Positions 48,095-61,024 of a stretch of 64,000 bases of DNA are shown in pieces. A model generated the notes under the pieces. It was not told the DNA's origin, searched no databases, and saw only the letters and a list, made by a program, of their open reading frames with translations. The stretch comes from Jaltomata sinuosa (taxonomy: Eukaryota; Streptophyta; Magnoliopsida; Solanales; Solanaceae), in contig QJPP01001800.1 of NCBI GenBank assembly GCA_003996215.1, positions 248,001 through 312,000 on the forward strand. Reading direction: 5' to 3'. Position numbers and translations under genes: made by a program. How positions within the stretch are numbered: the stretch's first letter is position 1; every line of letters starts with the position of its first letter.

Positions 48095-50302
48095 TGTCAC
48101 GACCCGATTTCTTAATTCATGATTATACTTATAACCTCTGGTAGGCAAACCAATCCTCATAGCTTGGAATGGTTAGTAATGGGCTACTACCTAACAAAAA
48201 CGCACCAACAAGCAGAAATAAGCGGAAGCAGAATGTAAAGGTAGACAAAGCAGAACTAATACTCGAATATATAAATAAAGGAAGCTACACCAACCCCAAG
48301 ACTTGGTATCGATAGTACAGAAGCCTCTAATAGAGTACAAATGCTAGAAGTAACAAAATACAATACAATTTATCTCTGAAAGTACAAGGAGTAAAAGTGA
48401 AAAAAGATGAGATACGGTCAAGCCCCAACCATCAGGCGCTCACCCTAGTCTCGAATATCAACAATCTGCACGAGTCTCCAATGCGATCAACGGCGAAAGC
48501 TCAATTAATATCTGCACAAAAAGTGCAGAAGTGTAGTATGAGAACCAAAACAATGGGTACTCAATAGGTATCATCGGCCGACTGAGCGCATATAAAATAT
48601 AAAAATAGTAAGTAACAGATAGCAAGAAAGCAGTCACTGAAGCAATAAAGGAGGCACAAGGAGCTAGCACAGAGAGTAGACAACCAAAAGTTACAAGTAA
48701 AACATGGTAGCACAGACCATATAATCACACAGAATAACAGGTGAAGGATAGGAGAACGCACCTGGAGTCCTTGCACAATAATATAAGTAAGTAGAGAGAT
48801 AGAGTTGAGAAAATAGCGGTATACTAGTAACCTCAAGTAAAAGGAAAAGATGGAAAGCAGTCTAACATACTCAAAATGGAATCAACAAGTATAAGGAAAT
48901 CATAACACCAATCCAATCACATTATAGCATAACCAGGGAATCACCTCACTAGTACAACCCTAGGATGAAATAACTAGACCACAATAACCGAGAGATACCA
49001 CTCAACTTCCAACAACAATAGAACCAGAATCTCACACTGAAGCCTTAACAATAGACCACAATAACCGAGAGATACCACTCAACTTCCAACAACAATAGAA
49101 CCAGAAGGCCACACAAAAGTTCCTCAATAAGACAGGACTCTCTAGCTCTCTCAATAATCAGACATCCCATAACTGAAGCCTTAACAGGTTAACCATCACT
49201 AATCCTTTGATAACTGAGTTCCAAGACAAGCTCTAAATAAAGACAGGAGTAAATATAGTTTACCTACAGTCCCAATGGCCACCCATACAACTGAGGAACG
49301 CAATCAAGTTAAAACCGACGCTCTGGCCGCCCATACAACTGGAGCATACAATGAACACATAGAAAACAAGGGTGGAATCAATGCATGATATGATATGATG
49401 TGACAGTAAATGGTATGTTCTGCCTCTGGTTCCCCACAGGTCCATATAAAGGCGAGACCCATGGAAGGCTCTTTCCCGTGTACCTCTCCTCCCCTGTACA
49501 CCTGCCCTCCTGGCATGTTGTATTGGCCCATAGCCTGTGGACAGGATTCCATAGAGGTCTACCTCTTGACCACATACAAAAACTCAATCTCAAAACGTGT
49601 CCTCTAGAATCAAGTGCGGGTTCAAGACAGTGCCTAAGTCTCAAATGTAGCTCAAAACTCAAAATCTCGTAGTACATACCCGGCTTCGACCCAAGTCTAA
49701 AACAATAGTAGTAATCTCAAAAGACCCTCTCACAGGGTGCCTGAGCTGTACTCGAGTCTAAATCAGTGATAAAAGTCTCAGTAACCCCCTCCAAGGGTGC
49801 CCGGTGTGTAGCCGGGTATAAAACTATAGTAAATCAAGTCTAGTGCTCCACCCAGCAGAGACTAGTATCAGTAAAAAAATAAGTCTGGTGCACTGCCCGA
49901 TAGATACTAATACCAGTAATAAAATCAGTGCGAAAACATCCAAAAATCCACTTTTCTATCATCAATCGTACAAAAAATGGGGGCCCCGGGACATGCAAGT
50001 TTAGGACAACCATCTGTAGTGGCTCGTAGCCAAAACATTAGTAAAAAATGTAGGGAAAAACCTTTTTCATGGATTATATGCTCGCACAAAAATATAAAAT
50101 TAGCCCAACAACTCACATGAACTCCTATCAACCCTGCACAGGCCCAACAACTACTCAGCAGACATAACCAGTCTAAAAGGATCATCTCTATGTCTGGGTC
50201 TCACGGACATTCCCCAACTCACCATCTATTTTCCAGAGTCAATACAAGGCCACACTGGACCACAAGAGTAATATATAATACTACGTGAATACTATATATA
50301 AC
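48095..50302 (-). repeat. Element E 5' LTR, first part in window order
   Basis: The plus strand starts TGTCACGACCCGATT. It aligns with 40414-42560 of the other LTR and ends at the ATAAC target of solo LTR H. A local duplication of about 60 bases near 48980-49100 (ACCACAATAACCGAGAGATA, twice) is absent from the other LTR. Confidence 0.88.
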
Positions 50303-53300
50303 TGTAATGACCCTTTCGGTTATTTCCACGTATACGTTTTCCTTGAACCGTTAGAGCTTGTTTATAGCGGCCCCAAGTCACTTAAGGCTCGTCAGGACCG
50401 GTATTTCGGTGTCGGGTCCATTTATTTGGTCGCATTATAAGTTTTGAAGTCAAGCAAGTCGGCAAAAGTTATCATAAGTTCTTTAATAAATTTTCTGAAC
50501 TTTGGGTAAAATGTCTCAGAGCTTTTCTCTCAATATATAAAGAGTTAGAAGTCCCCCGAAATACCAAATCGAAGGTCTACGAGTCTAGTTTTGAACACAC
50601 AAAACCTCACGTCCAACTGATCTTGGAGTAAAAAGTTATGACTGTTTTACCGCGGACTGTCTGGCAGAAACCGGGTTGCAAACCGGGTCGCGAACCGGGT
50701 CGGGTCAAAACCGATTTAAAGCCTCAACTTCACGTTTTAAAATGCCATTTCAGTTCTGAAACAGTGAGAAAACATAAGGGAGGATTCCAAGAGAGTTCTT
50801 GAGTATCGAAATCGTGCGTATTTGAAAATATTTTATTTGGAAGTTGAATTTGGTAAAAAGTTATATTATTATTACCTTTTCAAAATATTTTAAAGGTTTA
50901 TGAAAAATATTTTTGTTATGATATAATGGTATATGTATTTATTTTATAAGGTTTTTATACATTGTAATATTTTAACGGAGATAGTAAATTTAGTTATGTT
51001 GAAAATTATTATTATAACATAGTAGGTTTTATTTGAAATAATTTTCTATGAATTATGGTATATTTAAAAAGTTATATTTATTATACCACGAATTTATGCA
51101 ATACCCGAATATTTATATAACGGGGTAGGTGATGAGGTGTTAAACAACCCCACTTCCACGTGAAAGTGGAGGGGAGGGACACACAATAGTTCATACTTGG
51201 TAGGCTGCCAAGTGTGCCTATTCACTTAAATGATATGAACAAATTTCAATGTTAAAACTTAAGTCATTTGAACCAATTTCAATGTCAATTGCTGCCAAAC
51301 TTACATAATACTTCTTTGGAACGTAATTTTGGTGCAAAACTGCCACAGTGTATCATTCATTTGTCACGTTAAAAGTTGATTCCAATAAGAAAGATCCTGA
51401 TAATTTATTGGATCACCGAAAAGAAAATCGATTATCTACGTCAAGTTATTCATGCCTAATTTCGAGTTTGATTTCATTTCGGAGTTTCTCGAAGGGGTTC
51501 GAGTGTGGACATCGTCGTTCTAGCAGCTTGTCATCAGACGACAGGTAGGTTACGGTTTATTTTCCCTAGACTCCGCATATATAGGATAAAATTGTATTAA
51601 TGGGCATCCTTGGGTTGGCTTATTAGGTTGGTACCACAGACCTTGACCGTTTTATTCATGTCCGCCTACTTTTGTTCGTCCGTTGCTTGTAGTACTTGCC
51701 GATATATTTTATTTACCCTTGTGGTCCTGTGAGGCCTTGTTGACTCTGGAACATAGAAGGTGGGATTTTGGGAATGTCCGCGAGTCCCGGGCATAGAATT
51801 ATCCTTCTAGGCTGGTTATGCTTGCTGAGTAGCTGTGGGCCTGTGCAGGGTCGATAGGTTGATTGTGAGCTGCTGGGAAGCTATTGTGTTTGATCATACC
51901 ATTTTCATGCATATAAAGAGGTTTAATACATGTTTTACTACGGTCTGGGCTTCGGGCCTACTGGCACCATTTCTAAACATTGCATGGCCCGGGGGGCCCG
52001 TCTTTGATGGAAATAATTTGGAAATGGTTTGATTTAACTTGTGAATATTCCTGGGTAAACGAAAGTAAAATTATGTTTTAAATCACCAGTTTTATGATTA
52101 ATGCTAGACTCGGCAGGGCCGGGGTGCTAGTTCAGTTTTCTTGCTACTTGAGATGATTTTTAGCCTCGGTCAGACCGAGCACCTGAGATGACTTTCTACT
52201 CTTTAGACCCGGTTATGTCCGGGCACCCTTGGAGGGGTTTTTGAGACATTTTCCTACTACTTTAGTCCTGGACAGGGTCTGGGCATGCATATTCGAGACT
52301 GGGTCTCTATCTTGAACCTGGACTTGCTTCCGGATGACATGTTTTGATACTGAGTTTTAGTATGGGGTCTGGGACCTCCATGGACCTTGCCATCCGGTCC
52401 AGGGGCTACGGGTTGCGTGTGCCGGAGGAAAGGTATACGGTGGAGTAGAGGTATACGGGCAGTGTCCTTCCATGGAACCTACCTGCTAGGCCGGATCGGC
52501 ACCGAAGGAGGTACATACAGAGATACCATTTCACTTGAGATCTTCATGCATCATATCATTCATTGTTTGAGGATCCACCCTTGTTTGTTGCTTGTTGATT
52601 GTATGCTCCGGTAGTATGGGATGCCGGAGGGTTTTTTTTCACTTGTTTGTGTTCCTCGGTTGTATGGGCGGGCGGGGAACTGTAGGTATACTTTTGCTAT
52701 TTACTTGCAGCATTGTTCCCTGTTACGGTTAAGTATGAAATTGGTTACTGCTAGACTGTTAGTTTCTGGATTTGAGATTGATATGATTAGTTGGGCTTGA
52801 TTCATGTCTCTAAGCATGCCTATCATTACTCTTTCTCTCTTCTTCTTACACTTGAGGTTACCGGTATACCATCTATTTCATAAACTTATTTTGTATACAC
52901 TATTGTTGCAAGGACCCCAGGTGCGTTGTTTCTTACTTTCACATGTGCCTATGGTGTGTATATTTTGCTTACTAGCCTCACATGTGGTTCTGTTGATTTC
53001 CCTCTGGGCTAGTTCCTGTGTACCTTTCGTCGATTTCTGTGACTGCTTGCTTCTATTCTGTCTGTTACTACGCTTTTATCTTATATGTGCCCAGTCGGCC
53101 TATGATACCTACTGGGTACCTTATGCTTAGCATTTGGTGCTCACCCTACCCCCTGCATCTTTGGGTGCAGATCCTAGCGTGGGCCATCGCAGTTAAATCT
53201 TGGAGATCTGTTGGGGACTACCTCAGACTGAGGGTGAGCTCTTGGCGATCGGAGCTTAGCTTTAGTTTATCTTTTGCTTTATGTACTCTATTACCATTCA

Positions 53301-53555
53301 GAGACATCTGTATATATTCTTTTGGATCTTTTGCACTCCATGTATGTAGTTTTGGCTCTATACTATGATACCAGGTCTTGGGGTTTGGTTTAGTTTCCGC
53401 ATATGTATATGTTTATATCCCTGTTATTTATTCTCTTCGTCTTGTTCCCTTATTTGTTAGATAGTAGCCCATTACTAGTTGTCCTGGGATACGGGGATTG
53501 GTTCACCTACCGGGGGTTGTAGGTGCCATCATAACCGAGAAATCGGGTCTTTACA
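50303..53555 (+). repeat. H: solo LTR of a Tekay-type element, 3.25 kb
   Basis: Starts TGTAATGACCC and ends TTTACA, flanked by the exact five-base duplication ATAAC (50298-50302 and 53556-53560). There is no interior and no second LTR, as expected after recombination between two LTRs. It carries a 12-bp word array, AACCGGGTYGCR (50668-50703), the conserved block at 51540-51613, and the usual LTR tail. An AT-rich middle (about 50790-51470) has no match in the other LTRs of the window. Confidence 0.92.
51150..51169. repeat. Near-perfect 20-bp palindrome inside H
   Basis: CCACTTCCACGTGAAAGTGG pairs with itself at 18 of 20 positions, and the flanking CCC/GGGG partly extend it. It lies in the H-specific middle section. 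A short hairpin, CTTGG-N7-CCAAG, follows near 51199-51215. Confidence 0.7.
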
Positions 53556-53560
53556 ATAAC

Positions 53561-55146
53561 GTATGAATTAAATGGACAAACAAGGCAAACAAGGTCTATG
53601 GTACCAAAATATAACAACCCACCTAAAGATGTTAATTAATGCAGTTATAGCTTATATACATAGAGTCTAGGTAGGGAAATCCATAACCTGCTTGTCGTCC
53701 GATAAATAGCTGCAAGGATGGCGTCATCCAGGCTCGAACTACTCGTGAAGCTCCAAATCACAAAACCACTATCAACACAATAATCTACACGTCAAAACAA
53801 GACTAACGATACATGTAATGCTAATATTTTAGCCAGGTCGAAATTCGGGTCACAAACGGGCCCGTGTGCCCCGTAACCCGAAACTGGAAACAAAACACAC
53901 ACATGTGTTCTATACCATCCCGGGAGAACATGCTCAAAAAACTGAGCGGAAAAGGACATAATTGGGGTTCAAAACAGCCTGCTCAAGTCAAGAATTAAAG
54001 AAGGAATTTCAAGAAATAATTCCAAAATTTAAACAAAAGAAACTTACTACCACGAGAAGACGAGCTACGGGAGTGAGAACTCAGAATCCATGATCATACA
54101 AAGCTCAATAGGGAAGATTCTACAAGGGAGTTCCAAGCTTTAAGAATTACAAAAATTGCGGTAGTAACAATGGAGAAGAACAAATTTTGGGGAAGAAGAC
54201 CTTACCCAACAACGAGGAAATGAGATTTCCCAATAATTTGATGGATTCTCCAAGCTTTGGGACTGATGGGAGAAATTTGATGGGAGAACTTGGAGTTTAG
54301 AGTTGGAAAAAGTGTGAGAAATAAGCTGGAAAGACGAAGGCCAAAGAATTATATAGTTGATGGTCGCTGGTTAGCGCTATCGCGCGATCGCGCTGAAGGT
54401 AAAGTCCCAGACCAGCGCTATCGCGCTAAAGGAGCGCGATCTTGCTGAAGTAGAAATCACGCTAAGGGAGCGCGATCACTCTGAAGGCCACCAGAACCAG
54501 AAAAAACCATCAACAACCAATACTTCTACGGGGCATTCCGAGTACGATCGGAACTCGATACTCAAAAACCAATAGTGCTATTAGAGTGGAAAAGATGTTC
54601 CGGACTCAATGGAATCAATGAAACTTACATACGAGGTCATTTCAGAGAAATGTTGACCCAAGTCAACACTTATCATAACCAACCGAACACCCAAAATGAG
54701 CCCGACTCACCCGGGGCCCAAACCAACCACCTACCTAACCCAAACTCAGCATTTCAGAGTTAACAGCGCTGACGGAATTCTCATATGGGGCTGTCTTCTC
54801 TGAATGTTAACCAAAGTCAATCAAACTAGCCCAACTGACCTGAAAACATAGCACAAGAGAGAATTCCAAGATGAAAAGCTCCCGGATCCCGACCAAAGTC
54901 CACTCTCCGGAGCTAAGGGAACTATCAGATTTTGATTCTCAGCACGTTCACCAAGAATATTGACTGAGGTCAACAATTTCAAAAGCTAAAAGCTCTAAAA
55001 CAAGGAATGGCCATAAAAGACCAAGCAAATGGCCCGTGCACCGAACTACTTGTCAAGCAATCCATAAATGACTTGGGACTGCTACGGGCAAGCTCTAACG
55101 ATACAAGAAAGGCGAAAATGCATTAATGACCGAAAGGGTCATTACA
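53561..55146 (-). repeat. Element E 5' LTR, second part in window order
   Basis: Continues the LTR after H and aligns with 42568-44215. It includes the conserved block (about 53625-53698), the donor-like TTGGGTAAG (minus strand, 54209-54201), the word array (54373-54495) and the end GGGTCATTACA. Confidence 0.9.
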
Positions 55147-55151
55147 GATCA

Positions 55152-55834
55152 AAAGTTAGAAGTTCCTATAAATCAAAGTCTAGAACTCCAAGCAATGTTT
55201 CTCTAAGCTTTTTTTTCTTCTCAGGTATGTAAGGCTACACCTATTGCAGAAACTCTATTCTTCTATATGCCCTATTATTCAAAGGTTTAGTTTATAGTAG
55301 ATTCTACCCGAAATTTTTCCTTCGAATTCCTTATTCCATAAATTCATCTTGTTGAAATCTAGTTAGGAGAAAGTCTTGAATACTAACAGATTATGTTCTC
55401 TCTTTAATTGAAATATGTGGTTCATGTCTTGATTATACTATGGACCTCATGAGTTTATATTATGGTTTGAAAGGCTTGTCTTTTATTGTAATGAAATGCA
55501 TATGCTTTCTATGAGAAAATTGGTTTAGGGCTTTAAAGTTTGTATTCATGAAATATTTCAAGTTTATTCTAAGCTCTCAAAAATGTGTCTTTTAAAAGAA
55601 TGAAAGTTCTTATTTTTTGAATGTTAAGCTAGCAAGAGTATCAATAATTTAGGCCAAGGATCACAAGTAGTATAGTTTAAAGATCATCAATTCATTTGAC
55701 ACTCAAAGTATGATTTCTGTTTTTCCTTTAAAATGGAGTATGATATGAACATAAATATATATTTTTTGAGAGGATTATTTTGCATCAATAATGTATGGGT
55801 TCAAGAACACATGCCTCGAAAATTATATATGTCA
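55152..55834 (+). repeat. Element G LTR, second part and deletion joint
   Basis: Resumes after GATCA. It carries a pyrimidine-rich CTTCTCAGGTATGTAAGG (55215-55232, donor-like) like the corresponding site of element A. No primer site follows, and the sequence passes into gag near 55835. Confidence 0.55.
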
Positions 55835-56522
55835 ATATAGGATAAGATAGTTTAGGATGACTTTATGAATGCATTCATAGACCACTTCTTTAACCAAGAG
55901 TTAAGAAAGGTGAAGGATGAAGAATTTGTGAACATCAAGCTGGGTACAAGATTTGTGACGGAGTATGGCCTCAAGTTCACTCAGCTTTCCTGTAATGCTC
56001 CGGAGAAGGTTTCCTCTATGAGAGCAAGGATGACGAAGTTTGTGGCTTGAGTTTCTATGCATGTATAGAAGGAGTGTAAAGGGACATTGATGATTAATGA
56101 CATGTATATATCTAGAGATATGGTTTATACTCAGCAAGTGGAAGAAGAAAAGTAGAAGGATAGGGAAGAACACCAGAGTAAAAAGGCCAAATCACCCGGC
56201 CATGAAACTAGTCACCAGAGGAATGATAATGGGAATAAATATTTATTCATTAGGAGGTCGTCTGGACCTGCCCTATCATCAGCTAGTGCACCTTCACCTA
56301 GGACCAGGAACGACCAAAGATTTTAGAATAACTAGAAATTTAGAGCATAAGGTTCATAGTCTAAGGGTAGTGTGGAACATGAGGGTACTCGATACACACC
56401 ATGTAACAAGTGTGGTAGGTTCTATCCAGGGTAGTTTAAAAATAGTACAGATAGATGCTTTAGGTGCGTCCAGCTGGGCCAGTTCTTAAGGGATTATCAA
56501 TTTGCAAGACAGGGAAATATGG
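55835..56522 (+). pseudogene. Element G gag fragment (capsid end and nucleocapsid)
   Basis: A stop replaces the usual Trp just before DDFMNAFIDHFF. Capsid landmarks follow: YGLKFTQLSCNAPE, MRARMTKFVA, then a stop, MYISRDMVYTQQVEEEK, and a Ser/Pro-rich linker (GPALSSASAPSPR). The first knuckle reads CNKCGRFYPG, with the His and last Cys lost. The second is CFRCVQLGQFLRDY, with His replaced by Gln and the last Cys by Tyr. The fragment ends at 56522-56527, where block J begins. This is the same gag type as element A. Confidence 0.85.
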
Positions 56523-56527
56523 GAAAT

Positions 56528-57888
56528 TGATAAGTGGCAAATTTACCACTTATTGATGTCCCCTTTCATAATGTTTTGTGTCTTCTAATTATAATACGAG
56601 GCTACTTATGGTGTAGTTTGTTAATATTTCTGGTGTGTCACTTAAGATGTGAATGTGCAACAAATGGAACAAAAAGAACCAAAGTGGAACAAGAAGGAGT
56701 AAAAGAGTCACTGTAAAGATGCTAGGTCCCTCTCACCTACGAGGAAAGACCCATAATAGCAAACTCTCACCAGTGGAAGTTGGCCTAACTAGCAAAGTTT
56801 GCACTATTCCATTAAGGTCACGCCTATAAAGGACAAGCCGCAACTGTGGCTCCACCCCTACAGAGATGATGATATCAGTTGAGTTCCACACCTGTGATAC
56901 ATTCACCACCACAAAGGTACCATACCTACAATAAAAGTTCCACTGGTGTGACTGATAGACTATAGTTATGTCCGATTTGGTTATTTCACACTTATAGAAA
57001 CCTAATCCACATAAAACTCATCCAACCTATTTTAGAAACCATTTTTGGAAATTTTTCCAATCATAGACCTATTATTGGCAAGTTTAGAGAGCAATCTCAA
57101 CACCCTACACCATTAGAATGAAGATTGAAAGCTTTAATTGTAAAAATTTTAATACTTTTTCAACTCTTGATTTGTATTGCATATTTGTAGGTGTAGATTT
57201 TAGATTGAGATTTGGATATTGTGTTAGAGATAATAATATTTGGGTTAGAATTCTTATATTGTGTTTTTACAATTAATTGAATATTTTCTAGTTATTGAAT
57301 TGGGTCTTTGAATTTCTAGTTAATCTCGTGCTTGAATTAATTTCTAATGGGAGTGATCAACCCTTGGACTTTCCCTCTAACTTTTATTGGCATTTAAAGA
57401 GTAAATCAAAGTTTGGTAAAGGTTAATTAGCACTAATTTGGGTCTTTAAAGCTCATCTTATGGATTTGAGCTAGAATTAGGCCAATTTGAGTGTTGCCCA
57501 TAAATAGAATATCTTTGTTGAAACTTATCTAGGTTTAATAGAACTACTTGACAAATATTCACCAATTATCGAGAGATATTGGTGGATACATAAGATTCCA
57601 AGGCATGTTTTGATCGACCCATGATTGATTAGGAGTAGTCAATTGAATTATAACGGATCATATGGATGTTAATTGAATCCCATTTCCAAATTCCCTTGTT
57701 ATCCTTGTGTTGTGAAGGTCATTATTAAACCTATCCTCTATATAGTTAGTTTTTATCGTTGTTCGTGTTTCTAGACAAAAACCACCAAAACATTTTATCT
57801 TTTCTTTCTTTGGAGTTTAGTAAGTTGTTTTAATTCCTTATTGCCTCACTCTCCCTTGATATTATTCATGTGGGATTTGGCCCCGACC
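56528..57888 (+). repeat. J: LTR-like block, possibly of an Athila/Tat-type element
   Basis: Starts TGATAAGTGGCAAATTTACC and ends near GGGATTTGGCCCCGACC. Both are reminiscent of LTR ends of non-chromovirus gypsy elements, although this is recognition by memory. The first 25 bases form a palindrome. No ORF is present. Element I interrupts at 57889, so the true end and any primer site are not visible. It could be the 5' LTR of the element whose 3' part is K. Confidence 0.55.
56530..56551. repeat. Palindrome at the tip of J
   Basis: AAGTGGCAAATTTACCACTT reads nearly the same on both strands (18 of 20 positions), right inside the first bases of the block. Confidence 0.75.
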
Positions 57889-60800
57889 TGTCATGACCCG
57901 ATTTCTCAGTTATGATGGCACCTACAACCCCCCTGTAGGTGAACCAATCACTGTAGCCCAGATCAATTAGTAATGGACTACTATCTAACAAGCAAGTGGA
58001 AGAATGATATACATAGCAGTAGCAAAGGAAATAAGTGAAGAAATAAGCAACAGGAATATACATAAGCAGACACTAAACCAAACCCACGACCTGGTATCAT
58101 AGTATAAGAGCCAAAACTAAATATACAGAGTACAAAATGATCCAAAAGAGTATATACATATGTCCCTGAATAACAAGCAGTACATAATACAAAAACATGA
58201 GATAACAACTAAACTCCGGCCACCGAGAGCTCACCCTCAATCTCGCATAGTCCAAAATCACCTTGCACGAGTCTCCATGAATCAGCAGTAATGGCCCATA
58301 CTAGAATCTGCACCAAAAATATGCAGAGTGTAGTATGAGCACCAATTGATAAACAACGGGTACCCAGTAGGCATCATAGGTCGACTGAGTGCATATAATA
58401 TATAAGAGAATAATATAGCAGATATGAAACAAGTAGTCATAGAAGCAAACGAATAGGTACACGGAAACTAGCATAGAAAGATATAAGAAGAAAACAACAT
58501 ACTTTTCTAACTACTAGAAATATATATCTCATAGACACAGGTGAAGGAAAGAAAGAACGCACCTGGGATTCTTGCAATAACAATATATATAAAGAGAGTT
58601 TAAGAAATAGGTGGTATACCGGTAACCTCAAGCAGAAAGGGGAAGAAGGAAAGCAAGTAAATGAACTCATGCTGGAAATCAAATTCTAACAACTACATCA
58701 TGCCAATAATACAACACAATCTCCCAAATGTAAATCATCAAATAAGAACCCGAATATAACAAAAAATAGAACCAAAAATGTGAGAGGATAATAGTAAGTC
58801 TACCTACAGTCCTAATGGGCGCCCATACACCCGATGACCATATACAAGTGAAGACAAACCCTCTATTATCCCATACTACCAGACCGTACACTCAACAAAC
58901 ATTAAACAAGGGTGGAATCTCACACAAATGAATGATATGATGCAATAGTGAAAACAAGGTGGAATAGTAACCCTGTATGTACCTCCTCTAGCGCCTATAG
59001 GCCCAACATGTAGGATCTATGGAAGGAGACAGCATGTACACCTCAACTACACTGTATACCCCTCCTCTAGCACACTCAGCATGTAGCCCCTGGTGAAGAT
59101 TGGCAAGGTCCATGGAGGTCCTCGACCATATATTAAATCTCATAATCTCAACATAGTCATTCGAAGTATGTCTGGTTCCAAGACATTAACCAAATCTCGA
59201 AAATGCATGCCCGGATTCTATCCGGGTCTAAAACAGTGAATCAAGTCTCAAAACCCCATCAAGGTTGCCCTGACATTACCAAATCTAAACAAGTAGTAAA
59301 GTAAGTCTGATGCTCAGCCCGTCCGAGTCTAGTATTATCTCAAATCAAAAGTAAAGCATGTCTAGCGCCACGGCTCAACCGGGTCTAGTATAAGTATGAA
59401 AACCAGTGATAAATCATCCGTTTAACTCTTTTACCCCAAGAAGATCCATGAAAGTATGTTCCAAACTTCTGTTACTATTTTTACCTAAAATAGGCCCTCG
59501 AGGCCATGCAAGGTTTAGAAATCTATTTAAAGTAAGCCCGAAGACAAAACAGTAGTAAAACATGCAGAAACCCACTTTATATGCATGATAATGGTATGCT
59601 CAATCACAAACAGCAGCCTAACGACTAACAATCAACCTATCGGCCTTACACAGGCTCAAATCACTCTACAACAAATATACCCAGCTTACAATCAAATATT
59701 GATGTTCGAGACTCACGGACATTCCCAAATAACCCACCATCTATGGTCTAAAGTCGAATACTAGGCCACATAGGACCACAAGAATGATACTACAAACTAT
59801 AGCGAATACTACAACCATAGGAGCAAAAATAAGGCATACATGAAGAAGGGACAAGGTCTGGGGTACTAAGCTAATAAACCCAACCCAAGGATGCTAATTA
59901 GTACATTTATAGCCTATATCGCAAAGTCTAGGAGAGTTAAACTATAACCTACCTGTCTCCGACGACAAGTTGCTAAAATGATGATGTCCAAGCTGAACTG
60001 CTCCGAGAAGCTCCAAAAAGTAGTTACACTACCAAAAACATAAACTACGCATCAAAACTAAGTTAAGGACACCCATATTGCTATAATTATAGCTGGGTCA
60101 AAATTTGAGTCATTGGCGGGCTCGTGGGCCTCGTAACTTGAAGCCAGAAATGAAAGAGCATACAATGATCACCACACTCCCGTGAGTGCATGCTCAGATT
60201 ATTCAGAGGATTTGGTCAAAGAAATGGGTCAAAAAATCCTACCATTGATAAGAGCAATCTAAGGAATCAAAGAGGAGAATATTTGAAATTAACAAGGAAC
60301 TTACAAAATAAGAGATGAGAAAATGATCACGAGACCAAGAATCTCCACCCAAATGCCAAGAATTGAAATTGCACAGAGAAATATGAAGCCTGGGTTGAAT
60401 ATCAATGGAGATTTTCAGTTTTGAAGAGTTAAAAATGAAGAAGGGAGTTTATATATATCCTAGGGGTCCTGTTTTGCAATCGTGAGAGGACCCCACACTG
60501 TCGCGAGGACCACGCTAGCTAGACCATCACGATTGCGAGGATTGGCCATATGGTTGCAAAAAACTAGAAGGGAAGGGCTTTATTGCGGTCACAAGTAAGG
60601 ATCTCGTGATCGCGTAAAGAAAAGAAGGTTAGTCTACAGGTCCCTTCTTCATGATCGCGTGAAGGGTCCCTCGCCGTCGCGATGACCAATGAGGAAGACC
60701 ATCACGATCATGATGGCTTCCCTTACAGTCACAATTAAGGCCATGGCCCTTGCACCTGCAACAACAACAAGAAAAAAACACAGGGGAAAAAGTCTCCAAA

Positions 60801-61024
60801 TGTGCCCACAAAACTCATCCAAGACCTCACGCGTGAAAATTTACTATGCTAACATACCCAAAATAGCATTTCATACTCAACGGACTCGATTGAAAACCCA
60901 ACGGAGGTCAGTTTAACAAAAAGTGGGCCCAACACCCAAAACCAACCTTTTACCAAAGCAAAACTCAATACCCAAAAGTGAGCCCAGAAGCCTCGAAACC
61001 CAAACAAAAGGTCCCTCTAGCCAA
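57889..61024 (-). repeat. I: Tekay-type LTR, truncated at its outer end
   Basis: The plus strand starts TGTCATGACCCGATTTCTC. It follows the same order as the LTRs of B and E: tail, unit array (about 59200-59400), conserved block (59886-59957), donor-like site (minus strand, near 60300), TATATATA box (60449-60458) and word cluster (60475-60745). Homology stops near 61020, about 250 bp short of the expected GGTCATTACA end, and Athila-like sequence follows. With one end gone no duplication can be shown. Confidence 0.8.

Larger units (their letters stand above)
40414..55146 (-). mobile_element. Element E: long-LTR Tekay-related, non-autonomous, older sister of D
   Basis: LTRs are 40414-44215 (3' copy) and 48095-50302 plus 53561-55146 (5' copy, split by H). 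Flanks are GATCC (40409-40413) and GATCA (55147-55151). The interior is about 3.9 kb and has a primer site, a gag with two zinc knuckles and scrambled pol traces. The LTRs differ more than those of D. E and D share a stop in gag and rearranged pol, so both come from an already defective source. Confidence 0.88.
39945..56527 (+). mobile_element. Element G: gypsy-type, LTR pieces and gag fragment, host of element E
   Basis: LTR sequence from about 39945 (GTAACATCTC) to 40413 continues after element E at 55152, and is followed from about 55835 by gag. The primer site and the start of gag are missing, so a deletion joins the LTR to mid-gag. At 56528 block J cuts the gag. The left end is inferred from similarity to element A's LTR start and is uncertain. 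Confidence 0.65.

Noticed and set aside
51150..51169. Palindrome in H as a complete MITE
   Set aside because: No terminal inverted repeats or target duplication can be seen around it, so it is reported only as a palindrome.
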